Assembly: GCA_005656395.1 (NCBI GenBank)
Contig: SRSI01000030.1
Location: forward strand, 1-64,000
DNA: 64,000 nucleotides
Source: Strongyloides papillosus
Taxonomy: Eukaryota; Nematoda; Chromadorea; Rhabditida; Strongyloididae
Reading direction: 5' to 3'
Made by a program: the position numbers and the translations under genes. Position 1 is the first letter of the stretch, and every line of letters starts with the position of its first letter. This document shows, piece after piece, positions 1 through 9,900 of the stretch. A model generated the notes under the pieces. It saw only the letters and a program-made list of their open reading frames with translations, was not told the origin of the DNA and did not search any database.

Positions 1-528
1 CCTAAGAAGGATTTGATCGGAGTTACCAAAGTTAATTTTCAGGAAATTGGCGGTATGACTAATTGGATGTAAATATTTTATTTTCAAAAGTTTTCGTAAT
101 TCATTTAGTATTTGTATTTTTGTTATTGTAAATATCGATAAGTATATGTGTACATAATTAGTAATAAGTTATTTTTATAAATTTACTATAAACTTATTGG
201 TAGAAAATATTGTTAAGAAGATTCTAAAAATTATTGTTATATTTAAAATAACTATAATATGATCCTAAAAACATCTTCCCTGTAAATATCTATTTAATCG
301 TGTTTTCTATATAGTATTTTTTTAGTTGAAAAAAAAGCATAACATTTTCATGAATCACTGTGTATTTTTTACAATTGATACATGAAAAGATCTTTTCGCA
401 ATGTATTTAGAATTTTTGCTTCTTTGATTTTTATTTTATAACATATTTAATGTACTTTAAAAAACCAATTACTTTGAAAAATAAAAAAAACAGAAGTTTT
501 TTGTGGCATTACCACAATTTTTAGATAA
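1..528. other. AT-rich spacer of the small-secreted-gene array
   Basis: No gene is visible. From about 340 onward the sequence resembles the blocks just upstream of the other array copies (about 1180-1370, 2150-2340, 2990-3180, 21110-21248), including a CATGAATCAC-like motif, a TTTAATGTACTTTAA-like motif and a run near ATATAAAAAAACAGAA. This is the upstream flank of array copy 1. The part before 340 looks like the downstream flank of a copy lying outside the window. Confidence 0.5.
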
Positions 529-800
529 ATGAAAATTTTCTTCAAATATTTAGTTTTTAAATTATTTATATTTATCAAAGCTTATTGAAGTAAATTCTCA
601 TGTTTTTACTTCTGTGCAACTTCTTCGAGTGTTTACGAGTAGGTAGTTATAGCAAAAGATCACCGAAAAGAGCAGTTGCTAATACTATTGTAAATTCTAA
701 TATTACTTCTCGTATAAAAGAAAGACCAGGATGAACAGCTGCGCCTACAGGAACTAAACCAAGAAAAAGAAGAAGGAAGAAGAATAGGAGATGAAAAAAA
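529..800 (+). pseudogene. Small secreted basic protein, array copy 1 (broken)
   Basis: The ATG at 529 opens with the same MKIFF..YLVF leader as the copies at 1371 and 21249, but the frame hits a stop (TGA) about 20 codons later. Beyond it the family pattern is still readable: a KRSP dibasic site, then VNSNITSR, then a Lys/Arg-rich tail, with another in-frame TGA after RPG. Overall match to the other copies plus at least two stops supports a pseudogene. An intron removing the early stop cannot be excluded, but no convincing splice pair was seen. Confidence 0.55.
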
Positions 801-884
801 AGAAAACATACAGAGAGGGCTTTAATTTCATAGGAAACAGTACACTTTTTAAGTATCGTTATCGTAATAATCATCTTTGAGGAT

Positions 885-1370
885 CCCCTCATAAAGGGAA
901 GAGACGTTATCTATATTAAAAACTGCCAGATATATGCAAATGATGATAAAAAAAATAAAAATTGTATAATCACATAATTTTGCAATCACTGTTATTTCAT
1001 TGTAAGTAAAACTTATTTTATCTCCATTACTATATTTTTGAATAAATTTTAATCGATGATTTATTGGTGCGCGTGCTTGAATCGTTCAAAGAAAAATAAG
1101 ATTCAAGAATATCTTACTTGTACATACCTGTTTGCTCACACTTTCAATAATAGTACTTTAGTTGAAGAGTAAATCATAAAATTTTCATGAATCTCCGTGT
1201 ATATTTACACAACTGATACATGAAGTGATCTTTTTCATAATGTGTTTGTAATTCTTGTTTTTTTAATTTATTATTTTATCATATATTTAATGTACTTTTA
1301 AAAGACCAATAATTTTTAGATATAAAAAAACAGAAATTTTTTTTGTAGCATCATTATAATTTCTAGACAA
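885..1370. repeat. Array spacer, recurs between copies
   Basis: This is non-coding DNA that recurs between the array copies: a downstream block with TTTTAATCGATGATTTATTG followed by GTTCAAAGAAAAATAA, then the upstream block of the next copy. Equivalents lie at about 1900-2346, 2740-3180 and 21640-21800. Gene starts are spaced about 840, 975 and 835 bp apart, so the tandem unit is roughly 0.85-1 kb. No gene of its own is seen here. Confidence 0.6.
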
Positions 1371-1887
1371 ATGAAAATTTTCTTTGATTTTTTGGTTTTT
1401 TTTATTTTTTATTTCATCTAGATTCATCGAAGCACAAATAATAGCTAATAGTTCTTTTGAAACCTCTTCGGTTGTAAATGAGGAGTATGTAGTAAAAAGA
1501 TCAGCGAGTAAAGAAGTTGTTGATATTGATGTAAATTCTCAGATTATTTCTCGTGAAAAAAGAAGATCAAGATTAAGAGAACGAGACACCACATTACCTG
1601 GAAAAGGGAATGAAGGAAGACAACCAGGAAAAGGACATGAAGGATGGGATAGGGATTATTTCACAACAAAAAGAACAAAAAGACCAGGAAAAGAAACACG
1701 AACACCAAGAACATCTAGAACACCAAGAACATCTAGAACACCAAGAACATCTAGAACACCAAGAACATCTAGAACACCAAGAACATCTAGATCACCAAGA
1801 ACATCTAGAACACCAAGAACAAAAGGAACGAAAGGAACGAGAAGACCAAGACCACAAAGATCCAATCTTTATAATAGACGTTTCTAA
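1371..1887 (+). CDS. Small secreted basic repeat protein, array copy 2 (frameshifted start)
   Basis: The family start ATG lies at 1371, but its frame stops at TAG (about 1419). The frame opening at 1384, which uses a TTG if read without the ATG, stays open to 1887 and matches the family. It has a hydrophobic leader ending near FIEAQ, a Glu-rich spacer, [12 protein letters not shown] with a dibasic KR site, VNSQ, REKRR, and then a TPRTSR repeat tail rich in Thr, Pro, Arg and Ser. A one-base change in the T-rich leader probably separates the ATG from the open frame. The repeat tract also leaves a second frame open (EHQEHL repeats, 1610-1897), which I take as secondary. Function is unknown; a secreted, perhaps proteolytically processed, basic protein is inferred. 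It may be a recent pseudogene. Confidence 0.45.
1701..1826 (+). repeat. 18-bp tandem repeat, about 7 units
   Basis: The unit AACACCAAGAACATCTAG is repeated in register from 1701. Unit 6 has one base changed and unit 7 degenerates after 12 bases. Because 18 is a multiple of three, each unit encodes TPRTSR in the family frame. The near-perfect identity implies recent expansion. Confidence 0.9.
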
Positions 1888-2346
1888 ACTTTGGTAAATA
1901 CAGCCAGATAAAAACAGATGTGATAAAGGAAATTGCAAAATTATATAATCGTATTTTTTTGCATTCATTAGTATTACATCACAAATAAAATTAATTTTAT
2001 TTCCATTCCTATATGCTGATTAAATTTTAATTGGTGATATGTCGTGACATGTGTTCGAAATGTTCAAAGAAAAATAATATTAAGAAATGTCTTTTATGTA
2101 CGTACCTATTTACTCGCATTTTCATAAATAGTATTTTAGTTGAAGAATAAATCGAAAAATTTGTATGAATCACCATGTATATTAATTAACACAACCGATA
2201 AATGTGATGATCTTTTCACAATGTATTTGTAATTTTTGTTTCTTTGATAATTACTTTATTATATATTTAATGTACTTTAAAAAAACCAAAACTTTTAGAT
2301 ATAATAACAGAAATCCTATTTGTAGTATCACTATAATTTCTAGATA

Positions 2347-2712
2347 AATAGAATTTTTCATCGATTATTTGTTTTTTTTTAATTTTTTATATTTACCTTA
2401 ACTGATTGAAGCAGAAATTATAGCTAATAATTCTGGCGAAACTTCTTCGATTATTGATTATACGTATGTATTTAAAAGATCACCGAGTAAAGGAATTGTT
2501 GATACTGATGTGAATTCTCAGGTTAATTTTCGTGAAAAAAGAAGATCAAGAAATGGCCGTTGAGATATTATATTATATGGAAAAGGAGCTGGAGCCAAGG
2601 GAGAAAGAAAGCAACCAGGAAAACAAAATGATGGAACAAGAAAACACTCAAAATGAGAAGAAAGAAGAAGTAGAAAAAATCCTCGACATCGAAAATTTCA
2701 TCTTATGGTAAA
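2347..2712 (+). pseudogene. Small secreted basic protein, array copy 3 (broken)
   Basis: The sequence aligns with copies 2 and 4: AEIIANNS-like residues after the leader, FKRSPSK with a KR site, VDTDVNSQ, then REKRRSR. The start codon is lost (ATAG replaces ATG at about 2349), the leader frame is broken, and TGA follows NGR at about 2563. The C-terminal part still resembles the basic tail (GKGAGAKGERKQPGKQ). Decay by several independent lesions. Confidence 0.55.
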
Positions 2713-3180
2713 AAAGGCAACTTGCATCTATTTAACACCAGATGAAGGCAAATTTTGAAGAAAGAATTTAAAGTTATAAAATCGTATATTTTAGCAATCA
2801 TTGATGTTGTATTATAAATAAAATCATTTTATTTCAATTACAATATCCTTGATTAAACATTAATCAACAATATATTGTGACACATGCCTGAAATGTTCAA
2901 AGAAAAATAAAAATCAAGAACATTTTCTTCATACCTTTATATTCATTTACATTTTCCATGTAATAGTACATTAGTTAAAGAATAAATCATAAAGTTTTTG
3001 TAAATAACCATGTGTATTTACACAACCGATACATATGATGATCTTTTCACAATGTATTTGTACTTTTTGTTTCTTCGATAATTACTTTATCATATATTAA
3101 ATGTACTTTAAAAAAAGCAATAACTTTTAGATATAAAAAAAAGAAGTCCTGTTTGTGACTTCACAATAATTTTTAGAAAA

Positions 3181-3395
3181 ATGATATTTTTCTTTAATTA
3201 TTTGGCTTTTTTTTTACTATATATTTAACTAAACTCATTGATGCAGATAAAGTAATTGTTAATTCTTATGTAACTTCTACGAGTAATTATGAGGAAGAGG
3301 TTATCATTAAAAGATCACCAAATATAGCAGTTGTTAATACTGATGTAAATTCTCAAATTAATTCTCGTCAAAGAAGAAAGTCAAATTTAAGATAC
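3181..3395 (+). pseudogene. Small secreted basic protein, array copy 4, 5' part (split by retrotransposon)
   Basis: ATG at 3181 begins the family leader, which already carries a TAA (about 3226). The later part reads IIKRSP, VNTDVNSQINSRQRRKSNL and stops abruptly at the left edge of the outer LTR element. The homologous 3' part resumes at 19309, on the far side of the element, so this copy was interrupted by the insertion. Confidence 0.6.
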
Positions 3396-3457
3396 GTAAT
3401 GCCCAGCATTAGAATAAAAGAAAAATAATAATATATATATGTAAATTATATATAAAA

Positions 3458-3514
<57 letters not shown>

Positions 3515-3687
3515 TAATAAAAGAAAAGAGAACGGATATTGAAAATAAGTATTATGTGCAGATTTGAATATTATTTTATATAATATATAAATCTGTACAT
3601 ATACTTAACAAAACATCTGGGAAAAGAAAAGAACATCCTCCTATTAAACAAAGAAGAAGTTTAATAGGAGGAGAAGAAGAAAAGCTG

Positions 3688-3696
3688 TATATAAAG
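3688..3696 (+). promoter_or_regulatory. TATA box of outer LTR
   Basis: TATATAAAG lies about 60 bp before the hairpin array and about 210 bp before the poly(A) signals, the expected U3-R layout. The same site recurs in the right LTR. Confidence 0.55.
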
Positions 3697-3754
3697 GAAG
3701 AATATTTTCAAGAGTTTCAGTTTTGCAGTTTGGATAATTAAGAATAATAATAAT

Positions 3755-3837
3755 CAGAGGTGCTGAATAGCACTCTGAAACCTAGAGGTGCTGAATAGCA
3801 CTCTAGCCAAGAATGGAGGTGCTGAATAGCACTCCAT
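3755..3837 (+). promoter_or_regulatory. Three tandem bulged hairpins in LTR R region
   Basis: Hairpins span 3755-3777, 3782-3806 and 3813-3837. Each has the core TGCT-GAAT-AGCA (4-bp stem, GAAT loop), one unpaired G on the 5' side, then an outer stem. Outer stems differ between copies but stay paired: CAGAG/CTCTG, CTAGAG/CTCTAG, ATGGAG/CTCCAT. Compensatory changes argue for a selected RNA structure. Lying just downstream of the inferred transcript start, they could serve packaging, dimerisation, translation or protein binding; none is shown. Confidence 0.75.
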
Positions 3838-4122
3838 ATCCAGGAACTCCGGACAATATTAACTTTTATTTACCATAAAATATATTGTTCGTTATTCATA
3901 ATAAATAAAAGGTTATATTATAATTTATGTGTTTTTGTTATTATATATTCTGATCGAGCACGCATGTTCCAACATGCTTCTTCATTAGGTAACAACTCTC
4001 GGTTAGGTGGTGGGAATCAGCTAGCATGTATCCGCTGGGGTACATGTAGCAGGAGGCCTCGCTACACCTGAAATAAGGCCACGCCACCATAAGAGGACAT
4101 AAATAAATGAGACTCTTTAAGG

Positions 4123-5209
4123 AGGTTCCACCGAGATATTACCAAATGGAGCATGCTTGTGCGGATCAGCACATAAAAATAGCCTTATGAAGAACGGAAG
4201 TAAGAAAATGACTTATAGGAAGAAACATTTACTCCGTTCTATAAGGAAATACAGGCAAATACCAGCCTTTAAAGGTACTCGCCAAAGAAACGAATCCGGA
4301 ATTCATGTTAAAATAACAAGGAACTGCTAATATCGAAGAAAGTGGGAAACACTTCTAAATGGACAAATGGGTATCTTTATAAGCCCATAATGGAAACACT
4401 TCTAAATGAATAAATGGGTATCTTTCTAATCCCATAATGGAATAGACACTGCAATCAGGCCAAAAAGTTATCAGGAAAGTCGTAATTGGAAACGGCGGCT
4501 GATATGGAAATAAAAAGGACGTCTAAGTTAAAAAGCTCATCCTAACAAAGAGATGGAGCAGTCTAAATATGGAACGTACGTAAAAGAAGACTCCCCAGAA
4601 AGATTAAAATATCATTAGTCTTTCATAAACTATGTGTCAACCTAACATAGTAGGAAGAAGGCCAGAATAAAAGTTAAATTGGTTTGAAGGAAGCCATATC
4701 CAGTAATCTTATGGCTTGAAAGGAGATACAAGGTCAGATGTATCTTCAAAATGGATCTCACAAGAATGACTTGAACACTATGACAAGTCATTAGGAATGG
4801 AAATATAAGCAGAAAGAAGTAAACAGGAGGATACTATCGGTGCTTATAAGGGAAACTTACTTACTTATGGAAAAGTAAAGTTGTTACAATAAAGATTGCA
4901 TAGTTAAAAGTGTCTAATGAAATCAAAAACATCTAAATAAATAAAGATGTAATAACAATAAACCCAACCTCTAAAAATGAGTGGGAAAGGAGTGGCAGTT
5001 AAAAGCCGAATCTTAACATTAAACTTGTTAAACTAAATATAAAGGATTCGTAATAATTACTCTGGAGGATACGCCTTTATTACAAATTTTGTAATAATCC
5101 CTCCCGCTGAAAAGAGAATATAATCTGGGAAATTTCAGCATTCAGTACCAGATAATCAAATAACTAAAACAGTTATTAGAAAACAACCTTAAATAGGAGC
5201 TCACGAAGT
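4123..5209 (+). other. Outer element 5' leader with a 47-bp direct repeat
   Basis: This 1.1-kb untranslated leader lies between the left LTR and the Gag ATG. It has no long frame and many short upstream ATGs. Two adjacent 47-bp repeats at about 4345-4391 and 4392-4438 share GGAAACACTTCTAAATG and AAATGGGTATCTTT. Its length and base composition differ from the AT-rich host flanks. A packaging or ribosome-entry role is possible but unsupported. Confidence 0.6.
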
Positions 5210-6409
5210 ATGAACCATACTAAGTTAGAGCCCTTGCTTAAAACCTTTAAGCAACCCTTGGGATTACTTACCCTTAACAAGTATCCCATCGATGTACCGG
5301 CTTCTGTGCCTACCCTCACCTCGTTTGATGAGTGTGTAGCCTGCACGAAACGCGTCATCGAAAGAACAATTCCTGATGAACAGGATAGAATTGTTTTGAA
5401 TCAGGAGCTTAGACAAATCTTCAGAACGGTCTTATCGTTACCTGCAAACAATTCGTATGCACGAGCATACCGTACAGCCTGTCGACTTTATCCGGCAGCA
5501 TCTTACTCGGCTGTGTTGGCTTACGCAAGAAGCTTAGCAATACAGTCGTCCCGAGCTGGTACCAATATTGACGAACTCAAGAAAGTACGACAGCGGGACG
5601 TAGAATCTGTCAACGACTACACTAACAGGTTCTATGAGATACTTCATGATTGTATTCCCAACTTGGATCCTAGAATAGCGGACCAAGCAGACAATAATGA
5701 AGAGCAACCGTTTACCTGCGGGGATGCGTATTTAAGAAGGGAATTGTACTCCACTTACTTACATGGATTAAAAGAGGAGATATCGAAACGCATCCCCATT
5801 CCTCAACCCAACCTACAATGCCTACGAACCGTCTCGGAGGAGGCTGCGGTTGTAGAGGACGCGATTAGAACTAGAGGATCGGCAGGGAAAGGTAGGAGTG
5901 AAGCAACCACAAAGACATATGCGATAACTATAGATCGCCATAAACAGCAAACAGATCCCAGACAAAAATCTGTTTGCTTCAATTGTGACAAAACTGGTCA
6001 TTGGTCCAACGAATGTGGGGAAACACCAGTCCAGTGTCTCACATGTGGTAGGAAAAAGCATCTAGCTAAGTACTGCTACAAAAACAAAAATGACGGAAGA
6101 GGCAACGTCAAAAGCTACAGGAACAACAACAATCGTAGCAACCAAAACAACAACAATAATGGTAGAAGATTCCCAATATCTTCTAGAGCAACAAACGCGT
6201 TAACCATTGTTGCATGCATAATAGGATTATTATGTATTCCAGCGGCACAAGCAGTGGACGACAAATGGGAAGATCCAGAGTATTTTGGAGACTACGTACT
6301 GCGCACTGTGTTCCCAGGCTGTTCTGAATATTACATGCCAATGATATGGAATAAGGACATGCTCTATACAGTAAAGGGAACGCCAGCATTTGTTGTACCA
6401 GCATCCAAG
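5210..6409 (+). CDS. Outer element Gag and start of membrane-like segment (polyprotein 5' part, interrupted)
   Basis: The structural part of the retrotransposon polyprotein is 400 codons, up to the insertion of the nested element. Residues 1-230 are a capsid-like alpha-rich region. Two CCHC knuckles follow at about 256-269 (CFNCDKTGHWSNEC) and 276-289 (CLTCGRKKHLAKYC), both CX2CX4HX4C, then an Asn-rich linker. Residues about 329-348 form a strongly hydrophobic segment ending AAQA, like a signal peptide with a cleavage site, followed by a Cys- and aromatic-containing stretch. The coding frame passes into the nested LTR at 6410 and stops there at about 6442. The frame of the remaining part (from 11634) is the same, so the break is due to insertion alone. 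Confidence 0.85.
6406..6409 (+). repeat. Left 4-bp target duplication of nested element (CAAG)
   Basis: CAAG precedes the nested LTR and is repeated at 11630-11633 straight after the right LTR. Four-base duplications fit Ty3/gypsy-type integrases. Confidence 0.85.
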
Positions 6410-6718
6410 AGTAAACAGTTTGCTAATTTTAGAACATCTTAAAACGAACTGTTTGATTTTCTTCTATATAAACATAGTAAAAAACAATGAAATGTTATTG
6501 TAAAGACATCGTCATTTCGCAATTGTACCTATTTCATTGTAATCATATTTTTGTTTTTAGAATTTACTAACAATTAATAGAGGCTTGAGAAAGGGATCTG
6601 AAATACTATTCTCGAATAGCCTGTTTTAGTAATTAGGTAAATTAATTATCTTATCATTATTTACATATTTATTGTTTTATTTTTTATATAGTGCGTTCAC
6701 CAATAAAATATTTTTACT
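6410..6718 (+). repeat. Left LTR of nested element (309 bp)
   Basis: It appears identical to 11321-11629. TATATAAA lies at 6465-6472, only about 55 bp into the LTR, giving a very short U3. AATAAA lies at 6702-6707 near the 3' end. Confidence 0.93.
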
Positions 6719-6909
6719 CGGAGGGGAGTAAAGCGATTCGGATTGGTTAGGATAAAAGACACGAGAGGTCGTGGTCGTTGGAGATTGCAAGAAACTGACA
6801 AGTGGACCTATATTTTTACTGGTTGAAAGGTCTGCCGCTGTCAGGAGGGTATTGTAATCGGAAAGTCAAAGTCATCAAAAAGGGTAGTGGTCAACTGTCG
6901 CGTTGGCGC

Positions 6910-9900
6910 ATGTCAGGGTCAGAGTCACAGCGTACGATAGAGGAGAATCTGGACCTAAACGTTTCTATAGCCGCATTCAGAACATTAAATAGGAAGAGAA
7001 AATCACCTTTGCCGGAGGATAAGATAAACCAATTAGCTGAGATACATTGTCATTGTGCTAGAGTTCCTGACAACAAGAGAACCAAGTTGATAGAATCAAT
7101 ATTGGAGGAGGAGAGCCTGCTATATTCTAACGAACTAGAGTCTACAGATCTGTACCTTCAAGCTTCTGAATCAACAACAATAATGAATAACATGTCAGCT
7201 GCACCACCTGTTGTCACAGACTATCTCAAGAGCATAGAGAGATTCACCGATGTAAGAGCTGATATGGCTAGATGGCTTAGAAAATTCAATGATGCTATCA
7301 CACTCCAGAAAATACCAAACAATGACAAAACCAGAGTGCTTGCCTTGTATGTATGTGAGGAAATCTCGGACTTCATATACGAAAAAATTGATGAGGATGA
7401 AAACATCACATACGATGAAATATGTAGACAACTCAAAAAACGGTATAACGGAGAATTAGGACAGTATGCTTTGGAAAACAAGATGAGATTGTTCAAGCTT
7501 AACCCATTTGAAGACAACTTTGCTGAGAAGATATACCAGTATGTAGATCTGGTCAAAAAGGCAAACAGAGATATCACGGACGAGAAAAAGATGCTCAGAG
7601 AGATTCAGAGAAGGATGGGCGACATTCTCAAAAACTATCAAGATCTGTGGGAGGTTACCATCGATGCCAAAAACACCACTGTGACTGAAATGATCGAGCA
7701 AATAGTCATTAAAGCTGAGATGCACCAGTTTAGGATGCAGCAGAGAAGAAGAAGAACCATGTCTGATCCTCAAGCCAGAGATAGACAAGAATTCAAAAAG
7801 ACCTGCTACAGATGTGGGAAACCAGGGCACCTCCAAAGAGATTGTAGAGCCGATAATCCAGTACAGAAGAAGAAGGTTGATGAACCACTTAAACAAGCTA
7901 ATTACCAAAATTTGGACTGTGCAGAAACCCGTAACTTAGAAATAAATGAAGATAATTACTTTGTCGATAATTCCTATAATATGAGATCATTGAACCAAAA
8001 TAAAAACTTTAAACTTTATAAAGGGCCGTTTATTATCATTCCTGTCACAATTGTTTCTAAAGAAAAAGAGAAAGATTCTCGGGGCTTCATTGACACCGGT
8101 GCAAATGTATCAATGATAAATAGAAGAGCTGCGAAGGAGCTTGATATCGACATACAAGACAATGAGAGAATTAAAGTCACCCTTGCGACAGGTGTGGAGA
8201 AGGTAATGACAGCCACAGCCGTAGTGAAACTTAGATTCAAGAATGGGAAGGAAATACAGACAAAAATGCTGGTATCAGAGGAGGAAAATGATGGTTATGA
8301 TGTAGCAATAGGATCTGATATCCTGGAGAAAACAAGTGCACGTATCTGCTACAATCAAAGTCAAAAAGCTGAGAGGAAGGAGAAGTCTGCTACTACTGAA
8401 GTGAGGAAGATGAGGTTTGAAAATGTCAATGTTGAAAATTACAAAGTACGGGAGATTATCATCAACAAATTCCCAAAAGTGTACAGATCTGAGAAAATTG
8501 GGAAATGCAGCCACAAGATCCCGAAATTTGAATATTGCAGTAATCAGATACCAAAATTCTCACGGTATGAAATACAGAGAAGGCACCACCAACAAGCACA
8601 GAGGATCATTGACAAGTGGGAGGAAGATGACATTATTGAAGAATGTCCATGGCCAAAGACATTATTGAACATCCATGCAGTACCAAAATCTGAAGACAAG
8701 ATACGTATAGTCTTAGATTGCCGCCCAGTCAATACTCTCTACAAGCCATACCAATTCCCACTACCACGCACAGACAAACTTCTGAAGAGCTTGAAAGGAA
8801 CACACTTTACTATAATAGATCTGGAGAGTTACTTTCTGCAATTAGAAATCGACCCAACTGACAGACCCTATCTGGCTTTTAAAGATACACGAGGAAAAGT
8901 CTTTCAATTCAATCGTATCCCATTTGGTCTAAAAAATGCAAGCTCAATAGCACAAACGATCTCCGAACGCATAATACGTGGTACCCAGACAAAAGCATAC
9001 ATAGACGACTTCATCATTGCAACTTCCGGATCTCTACAGGCACATATTGATGAAATAGTTGAGTTTTCGAAGAAATTGGAGGATCTTAACTTAACAGCAA
9101 ATTCAGAGAAATGTAAATTCGCCTGCACCACCATCACCGCACTAGGACATATCATCAGCGATAAAGGAGTAGTTCCAGAGTTACACTTACTAGATTCTTG
9201 GATCAATTACCCGATATTTCAGTCATACAAGTCAATCAGAAGATTCGTAGGAGCAGTTAGCTGGTTTCGGTCAAGTATTCCCAACCTAGCAGCCGCGATA
9301 AAACCGTTGACAAAAGTGATGAACAAAAGGGGAAATTTCCAACTTACTGAAGAGATCACAAAAGCTTTTCAGACAACAAAAGAAGCAATAAAAAGAACAT
9401 GCATAAACTACCACCCGGACTACAATCTACCATTCATACTGGTCTGTGATGCATCAAATGGAATAATTGCAAGTGCACTATTACAAAAGAAATCTGACAA
9501 GTATTATCCAATTGGATTCTTCAGCAAGAGTATAGCTGAGAGGAAGAAATTTAATAACATCGAAGAGGTAGTAACGAACAACCCTATGTACATCCCAGCA
9601 TGCGAACTTGAATTAAAAGCCGTATGTGAGTCATTGAAATTCTTCAAATTTATAATTGGACAAAATAAGGTACACATATTAACGGATCACAAGCCACTTA
9701 TAAGCACAATCAAGAATTCCTCCACTCCACTGATGCTGCGACAATTATCACTGTTACAGGAATTCAATTTTACCATAGAATATTTGGCAGGTGTGAAGAA
9801 TCAACTAGCAGATGCTATAAGTAGAGCTACATTGAAGAAGATTGCAGTGAATGGAATCGATCCCACAGAGACTCAAAAAATCTTGGAAACAACCACGTAT

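Larger units (their letters stand above)
3396..4122 (+). repeat. Left LTR of outer element (727 bp)
   Basis: This direct repeat matches 18596-19308 throughout. The only difference seen is the (AT)n run at 3471-3510, 14 bp longer here. A TATA box lies at 3688-3696 and two overlapping AATAAA signals at 3900-3909, so R probably spans about 3718-3925. Within R are three tandem hairpins. The last 150 bp are relatively GC-rich and contain short inverted repeats such as GCATGTA/TACATGT. Confidence 0.9.

Noticed and set aside
1610..1897. His/Glu-rich EHQEHL repeat protein
   Set aside because: An alternative frame of the 18-bp repeat; the family alignment (KRSP, VNSQ, basic tail) supports the TPRTSR frame instead.
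1..3395. CRISPR-like regularly spaced repeats
   Set aside because: The repeats are about 0.85-1 kb gene-duplication units in a eukaryotic genome, not short direct repeats with unique spacers.
4123..4140. tRNA primer-binding site after the outer left LTR
   Set aside because: No TGG-initiated match to a tRNA 3' end could be recognised; the exact LTR edge is uncertain by a few bases.
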